Assembly (NCBI GenBank): GCA_944376975.1
Contig: CALWEE010000055.1
Span: 1 to 8,560 of the forward strand
DNA length: 8,560 bases
Origin: an uncultured Lachnospiraceae bacterium
GTDB lineage: Bacteria; Bacillota; Clostridia; Lachnospirales; Lachnospiraceae
Direction of reading: 5' to 3'
Shown: positions 5,128 to 8,560 of the stretch, piece after piece
Layout of the letters: every line of letters starts with the position of its first letter
Numbering within the stretch: position 1 is the stretch's first letter
Position numbers and translations under genes: made by a program
The notes under the pieces: generated by a model
What the model was told of the DNA's origin: nothing
The model's database searches: none
What the model saw: only the letters and a program-made list of their open reading frames with translations

Positions 5128-6375
5128 TCATTTATATTCTTTCAGCACTTCCACGATGGCGTCGCGGATGATATCCAGTCCTTCTTTCAGGATATCTTCC
5201 GGAATGGTCAGTGGACAGAGGATCTTCAGGACGCTGTCGCCCCGTCCGGCCACTTCGATGATCATGTGCCGTTTTACGCAGGCGCGCATGACTTTAACGG
5301 CCATGGCCTTGTCGATACCGGACATGTCAATGCCCCAGATCAGGCCCATGCCCCGGCAGGATATACGCTCATCCAGCGCGCAGATGGCATCTTTCAGATA
5401 GGCCTCTACCAGAGCGCCCTTTTTCTGTACAGCCGCGCCCAGATCGTGGGCGTTGTAATAGCGGATCGCGGCCGCCGCGCCTACGAAGGCCAGCTGGTTG
5501 CCCCGGAATGTACCGTTATGTTCCGCCGGTTTGAAGATATCCAGTTCCGGACGCATGAGGAGCAGCGACATGGGCAGTCCGAAACCGCTGATCGATTTGG
5601 ACAGTACCACCATATCCGGCACGATGTCCGCCCGTTCAAACGAGAAGAAGTAACCGGTACGGCCACAGCCCACCTGGATATCGTCAGCCACCATAAGGAT
5701 GCCGTGTTCCGTGCAAAGCTCCCGCAGCTCCCGCAGCCATTCCACCGGAGCCACGTTGATGCCGCCCTCCGCCTGGATCGTCTCCAGGAAAACAGCCGCC
5801 GGCTTGTCAATTCCGGAATGGTCGTCTTCCAAAAGCCACTTCAGGTATTCGATGCCCATCGTGTCCCCATAGGGAACGAAGGTCACGTTGGCCAGCGGGA
5901 CGCCGGCGCCCTGGCGGCTTGTCTGGTCCGTCGTCATGGCAAGGCTTCCCAGGGTCATGCCGTGGAACGCCCCGGAAAAAGCGATCACGTTCGTCCGGCC
6001 CGTATTCTTCCTGGCCAGCTTCAACGCCGCTTCCACCGCGTTCGTACCGGTGGAGCCGCAGAACATGACTTTATAGTCCAGTCCTCTCGGTTCCAGTATG
6101 TCTTTCTTAAATACCGTCAGGAAATCTTCTTTCGCTTCGGTATACATGTCCAGCGCGTGGATGATGCTGTCCCGACTCAGGTATTCCATCACCGCGCTTT
6201 TGATCTCCGGATTGTTGTGTCCGTAATTCAAAGCGCCGGCGCCGGCAAGAAAATCAATATAGCGTTCCCCTTCCCGGGAAAACATCTCGGCGTTTTTCGC
6301 TGTTGAAAACTCGACCGGATATTTCCGGCAGTAAGAGCGCACCTCGGATTCCGTATTTTCAAATATTTCAAACAT
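5128..6375 (-). CDS. ectB: EctB-like diaminobutyrate--2-oxoglutarate aminotransferase
   Basis: This 415-aa PLP-dependent class III aminotransferase resembles EctB, which makes L-2,4-diaminobutyrate from aspartate semialdehyde with glutamate as donor. EctB-like features are ERYIDFLAGAGALNYGHNNP at 37-56, ILEPRGLDYKV at 93-103, and FKPAEHNGTFRGNQLAF at 281-297. PLP-site features are GSTGTNAVEAA (107-117), FHG (137-139), DDIQVGCGRTG (231-241), the Schiff-base lysine K260 in SKSISGFGLP, and T289. No ectA or ectC is in the window, so ectoine synthesis is not shown; the product may serve another pathway or the substrate may differ. AGGAGG is 7 nt before the ATG. It has its own promoter 90 bp downstream of sigG and ends at a shared terminator. 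Confidence 0.87.
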   Translation of the reverse strand: MFEIFENTESEVRSYCRKYPVEFSTAKNAEMFSREGERYIDFLAGAGALNYGHNNPEIKSAVMEYLSRDSIIHALDMYTEAKEDFLTVFKKDILEPRGLDYKVMFCGSTGTNAVEAALKLARKNTGRTNVIAFSGAFHGMTLGSLAMTTDQTSRQGAGVPLANVTFVPYGDTMGIEYLKWLLEDDHSGIDKPAAVFLETIQAEGGINVAPVEWLRELRELCTEHGILMVADDIQVGCGRTGYFFSFERADIVPDMVVLSKSISGFGLPMSLLLMRPELDIFKPAEHNGTFRGNQLAFVGAAAAIRYYNAHDLGAAVQKKGALVEAYLKDAICALDERISCRGMGLIWGIDMSGIDKAMAVKVMRACVKRHMIIEVAGRGDSVLKILCPLTIPEDILKEGLDIIRDAIVEVLKEYK

Positions 6376-6388
6376 TGTATATCCTCCT

Positions 6389-6400
6389 CTGAAATTTCAG
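6389..6400. promoter_or_regulatory. Perfect palindrome in the leader of the ectB-like gene
   Basis: CTGAAATTTCAG is a 12-bp perfect inverted repeat between the -10 box (6412-6417) and the SD (6383-6388). Its placement near the predicted transcript start suits an operator, but no regulator can be named. Confidence 0.4.
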
Positions 6401-6411
6401 GCTTCTGCTTC

Positions 6412-6439
6412 ATTATAGCCTATCGTCCCGTAAAGTCAA
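6412..6439 (-). promoter_or_regulatory. Strong promoter of the ectB-like gene
   Basis: On the minus strand, TTGACT (6434-6439) and a perfect TATAAT (6412-6417) are 16 bp apart, 36 bp before the ATG. It indicates vegetative expression separate from the upstream sporulation gene sigG. Confidence 0.8.
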
Positions 6440-6465
6440 TCGTTTCAGAAAAAGATATGCTATTT

Positions 6466-7245
6466 TTACTGTGTCAGATAGCTTTTCATGTTCCTCAAAG
6501 CCATTTTTTCGATGCGGGATATCTGGGCCTGGGAAATGTCCAGCTCGCCCGCCGCCTCCATCTGGGTCTTTCCCTGGAAAAACCGCATTTCGATGATCCG
6601 CTTCTCCCTGGGGCTCAGCCGGTCCATGGCGTCTTTGAGCGCGATGTTTTCCACCCAGACGCTTTCCGTGTTCCGGGTATCCCGTACCTGGTCCATAATG
6701 CACAATTTATCCCCGCCTTCGGTGTAAACCGGTTCGTAAAGGGACACGGGACTTTGGATCGCGTCCATGGCGAAAACGATATCTTCCTTATTGATGCCGA
6801 TCTCGCTGGCCACCTCCATCACCGTGGGTTCCCGGTTGTTCCGGCGGGTCAGCGCTTCCCGCGTGTAGATCGCTTTATAAGCGGTATCCCGCAGCGAACG
6901 GCTGACCCGGATACTGTTATTGTCTCTCAGGTAACGGCGTATCTCCCCGATGATCATCGGTACGGCATAGGTGGAAAAACGGACGCCCTGAGACATGTCG
7001 AAATTGTCGATCGCTTTGATCAGGCCGATACAGCCCACCTGGAACAGATCGTCCACATTTTCGCTCGTCCCGGAAAATCTCTGGATCACGCTCAGCACAA
7101 GCCTCAGATTTCCCCGGATGAATGTCTCTCTGGCATCCGTGTCGTTTTCTTTGACGCGCCGCATCAGCGCCATCTTTTCTTCTTCGCCCAAAAGGGGCAG
7201 CCTGGACGTGTTGACGCCGCATATCTCCACTTTAAAACAAGCCAA
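6466..7245 (-). CDS. sigG: RNA polymerase sporulation sigma factor SigmaG
   Basis: SigmaG directs late forespore transcription after engulfment. The 259-aa protein carries the SigG N-terminal signature KVEICGVNTSRLP (5-17). Region 2 spans about 46-110 (GNLRLVLSVIQRF, DDLFQVGCIGLIKAIDNFD, FSTYAVPMIIGEIRRYLRDN). Region 3 follows (SIRVSRSLRD, EPTVMEVASEIG), then region 4 with an HTH (KTQMEAAGELDISQAQISRIEK, 226-247). The start is TTG at 7245: an in-frame TGA lies 9 nt upstream, the SD-like GGCGGTGA is 6 nt before it, and the N terminus matches B. subtilis SigG. It lies 72 bp downstream of sigE with a candidate forespore promoter in between. The position matching B. subtilis Asn45 is Arg44. No clear terminator follows. 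Confidence 0.97.
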   Translation of the reverse strand: MACFKVEICGVNTSRLPLLGEEEKMALMRRVKENDTDARETFIRGNLRLVLSVIQRFSGTSENVDDLFQVGCIGLIKAIDNFDMSQGVRFSTYAVPMIIGEIRRYLRDNNSIRVSRSLRDTAYKAIYTREALTRRNNREPTVMEVASEIGINKEDIVFAMDAIQSPVSLYEPVYTEGGDKLCIMDQVRDTRNTESVWVENIALKDAMDRLSPREKRIIEMRFFQGKTQMEAAGELDISQAQISRIEKMALRNMKSYLTQ

Positions 7246-7251
7246 ATGTGT

Positions 7252-7259
7252 TCACCGCC
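7252..7259 (-). promoter_or_regulatory. Shine-Dalgarno of sigG (TTG start)
   Basis: GGCGGTGA on the minus strand lies 6 nt before TTG at 7245. It matches the 3' half of the consensus GGAGGTGATC imperfectly. With the TTG start this suggests moderate translation. Confidence 0.5.
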
Positions 7260-7280
7260 CATCCATCTTTTTATACCTTT

Positions 7281-7310
7281 AATGATGCGCACATCCGGAC
7301 GGCTTTATAC
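7281..7310 (-). promoter_or_regulatory. Candidate SigmaF/SigmaG-type promoter of sigG
   Basis: On the minus strand, GTATA (7306-7310) and CATCATT (7281-7287) are 18 bp apart. This fits the forespore pattern recalled as GHATR, about 18 bp, CATnnTA, with one mismatch in the -10. It is placed 35 bp before the sigG start, and no sigma-A-like pair is seen in the gap. Confidence 0.45.
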
Positions 7311-7317
7311 TGGCAAC

Positions 7318-8058
7318 TTATTCTAATCGGCTGATCTCTTTTTTCAGGCGCAGCATGATCTTTTTTTCAAGGCGGGATATATACGACTGGGAAATGCCCA
7401 GAAGATCGGCCACTTCTTTTTGCGTCCGCTCTTTCCCGTCGATGGTGTTCAGGCCGAAACGCAGGCACACGATGGTCTTTTCCCGGTCGGAAAGTTTATC
7501 GATCGCTTTGTTTAAAAGCATCCGGTCCACTTCGCCTTCGAGCCCTTTATAGATCACGTCCTCATCGGTCCCCAGTATATCGGAAAGGAGCAGTTCGTTC
7601 CCGTCCCAGTCCACGTTGAGGGGCTCGTCGATGGACACCTCCATCCGCGTTTTATTATTCCTGCGCAGATACATGAGGATCTCATTTTCAATACAGCGGG
7701 ACGCGTAGGTGGCCAGCTTGATCTTTTTCCCCGGATCAAAAGAATTGATCGCTTTGATCAGGCCGATCGTCCCGATGGATATCAGATCTTCCACGCCGAT
7801 CCCCGTATTGTCAAATTTCCTGGCGATATAGACCACAAGCCTTAAATTGTGTTCGATCAGGACGCTCCGGGCATCTTTGGCCCGTTCTGTCCGCAAAAGG
7901 CCGATGGCCCGCGCCTCCTCGTCATTTTCCAGCGGGACCGGGAGCACATCGGTCCCTCCGATATAATATATGTCCCCGTTTCCCGTATACGCGCCCGTTT
8001 TCGGCTTCCGGCGCGCCGCGTAGCGGAACTTTCCCGGCAAAACTGCACTGCAAACCAT
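7318..8058 (-). CDS. sigE: RNA polymerase sporulation sigma factor SigmaE (pro-form)
   Basis: SigmaE is the early mother-cell sigma factor, made as inactive pro-SigmaE and cleaved by SpoIIGA. The 246-aa product aligns throughout with B. subtilis SigE. Residues 1-29 are the pro-region, and mature sequence begins near IYYIGG (30-35). Region 2 includes [16 protein letters not shown] (67-82), [17 protein letters not shown] (91-107) and [20 protein letters not shown] (114-133). [20 protein letters not shown] (145-164) is the SigE-specific linker, and the region 4 HTH is at about 211-232 ([21 protein letters not shown]). The ATG at 8058 has AAGGAG 7 nt upstream. It lies 12 nt after spoIIGA, implying cotranscription. 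The pro-region is basic and Gly-rich (see finding). Confidence 0.97.
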   Translation of the reverse strand: MVCSAVLPGKFRYAARRKPKTGAYTGNGDIYYIGGTDVLPVPLENDEEARAIGLLRTERAKDARSVLIEHNLRLVVYIARKFDNTGIGVEDLISIGTIGLIKAINSFDPGKKIKLATYASRCIENEILMYLRRNNKTRMEVSIDEPLNVDWDGNELLLSDILGTDEDVIYKGLEGEVDRMLLNKAIDKLSDREKTIVCLRFGLNTIDGKERTQKEVADLLGISQSYISRLEKKIMLRLKKEISRLE

Positions 8059-8070
8059 ATTATGACTCCT

Positions 8071-8560
8071 TCACTTTCTCAGAATTTCCGGATGGAGCAA
8101 CGCTTCATATCCGTTCTTCCCAAACGGCTTTCCCGGATAGGGAACGATCACGCATCCGTCTTCTATATATTTTCGCTTATGGTCCGTAAAGACCATTTCA
8201 TCGGCGGTGATCCCCAGCAACACACCTTTTTCCGTGCCGACAGCCCGGTAGGGGATCAGGCGGAAGCCTTCCCACGCCGCGCCGGGCGTTTCCTGTCTTT
8301 TCCAGGAAAAGCCGCCGTAAAACCCTTCGATGACCCGCCTGGCCCGCATATCCAGGCATGGCTTTAAAAACTGGTATCTCACGAGATGCGCAGCTTTCCC
8401 TGTCACCGGTTCACGCAGACTGTTCCCGGTATCCACAAAGGCCCTTCCCCGGACGCTTTGCCCTTTTATCTGTATCCGGATCTCTCCGCTCATCTGGTGA
8501 AACTTCCTGACCATATCTTTCGTCATGTGTGTGTGGTAAAAAATGATCGGTCCCAGGCTT
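8071..8560 (-). CDS. spoIIGA: Sporulation sigma-E factor-processing peptidase SpoIIGA, 3' part (cut by right edge)
   Basis: This is the C-terminal protease domain (about 163 residues) of SpoIIGA, the membrane-anchored aspartic-type protease that cleaves pro-SigmaE at the sporulation septum. The frame is open to the right edge, so the N-terminal membrane domain lies outside the window. GRAFVDTGNSLREPVTGK contains the catalytic DTGN (Asp codon 8431-8433), followed in order by FRLIPYRAVGTEKGVLLGITADEMVF and VIVPYP. These match the family pattern of a dimeric single-Asp protease. The stop codon is 12 nt before sigE, whose SD begins immediately after it; the spoIIGA-sigE order is standard in endospore formers and puts protease and substrate in one transcript. 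Confidence 0.93.
   Translation of the reverse strand, partial: SLGPIIFYHTHMTKDMVRKFHQMSGEIRIQIKGQSVRGRAFVDTGNSLREPVTGKAAHLVRYQFLKPCLDMRARRVIEGFYGGFSWKRQETPGAAWEGFRLIPYRAVGTEKGVLLGITADEMVFTDHKRKYIEDGCVIVPYPGKPFGKNGYEALLHPEILRK

Noticed and set aside
5266..6306. 346-codon plus-strand open frame opposite the ectB-like gene
   Set aside because: Shadow of a well-conserved aminotransferase; it has no plausible start signal or recognisable domain.
6418..6465. Terminator after sigG
   Set aside because: There are short T-runs but no stem; the gap is occupied by the promoter of the ectB-like gene, so some readthrough is likely.
6457..7326. 289-codon plus-strand open frame opposite sigG
   Set aside because: Antisense to an unmistakable SigmaG; the translation has no family features.

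Overview
The window looks like chromosomal DNA of an endospore-forming, fairly GC-rich Clostridia member, probably Lachnospiraceae-like. The main evidence is the sporulation module spoIIGA-sigE-sigG, followed further on by a YlmC/YmxH-family gene and nrdR. Strong AGGAGG-type ribosome binding sites, TTG starts on ylmC and sigG, and Firmicutes-type promoters fit this. The genus is not determinable from the sequence alone. Ten genes plus two cut by the window edges fill almost all of it; no tRNA, rRNA, CRISPR, IS element or prophage gene is visible.

Left part (1-2521): on the minus strand a ComM/YifB-family AAA+ ATPase overlaps the start of dprA, which runs off the left edge. This is a DNA-uptake/recombination pair. 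Divergent from it on the plus strand is dtd (D-aminoacyl-tRNA deacylase); promoters for both directions can be read in the 160-bp gap. A 14-bp perfect hairpin separates dtd from nrdR.

Middle (2578-5118): ybaK, ylmC and nrdR follow one another on the minus strand. nrdR also has its own near-consensus promoter whose -35 box overlaps the ylmC stop codon. Divergent from ybaK, hisA and an unrecognised 88-aa gene run on the plus strand. This HisA resembles the eukaryotic (yeast HIS6) type rather than the usual bacterial HisA. The ybaK/hisA gap carries a perfect 13-nt palindrome formed by two back-to-back -10 boxes. A long hairpin with U-tracts on both sides ends the hisA transcript and also the convergent aminotransferase transcript.

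Right part (5128-8560): a diaminobutyrate/EctB-type class III aminotransferase with its own strong promoter sits just downstream of sigG. Then come sigG, sigE and the 3' part of spoIIGA, all on the minus strand. SpoIIGA is the protease that activates pro-SigmaE in the mother cell; SigmaG drives late forespore expression.

The most notable architecture is that four genes (ybaK, hisA, the 88-aa gene and the ectB-like gene) lie between sigG and ylmC-nrdR, genes that I recall as adjacent in many Clostridia. No clearly new defence or mobile system is visible. The best leads are the eukaryotic-type HisA with its small partner, the solitary EctB-like enzyme, and the palindromic divergent promoter.
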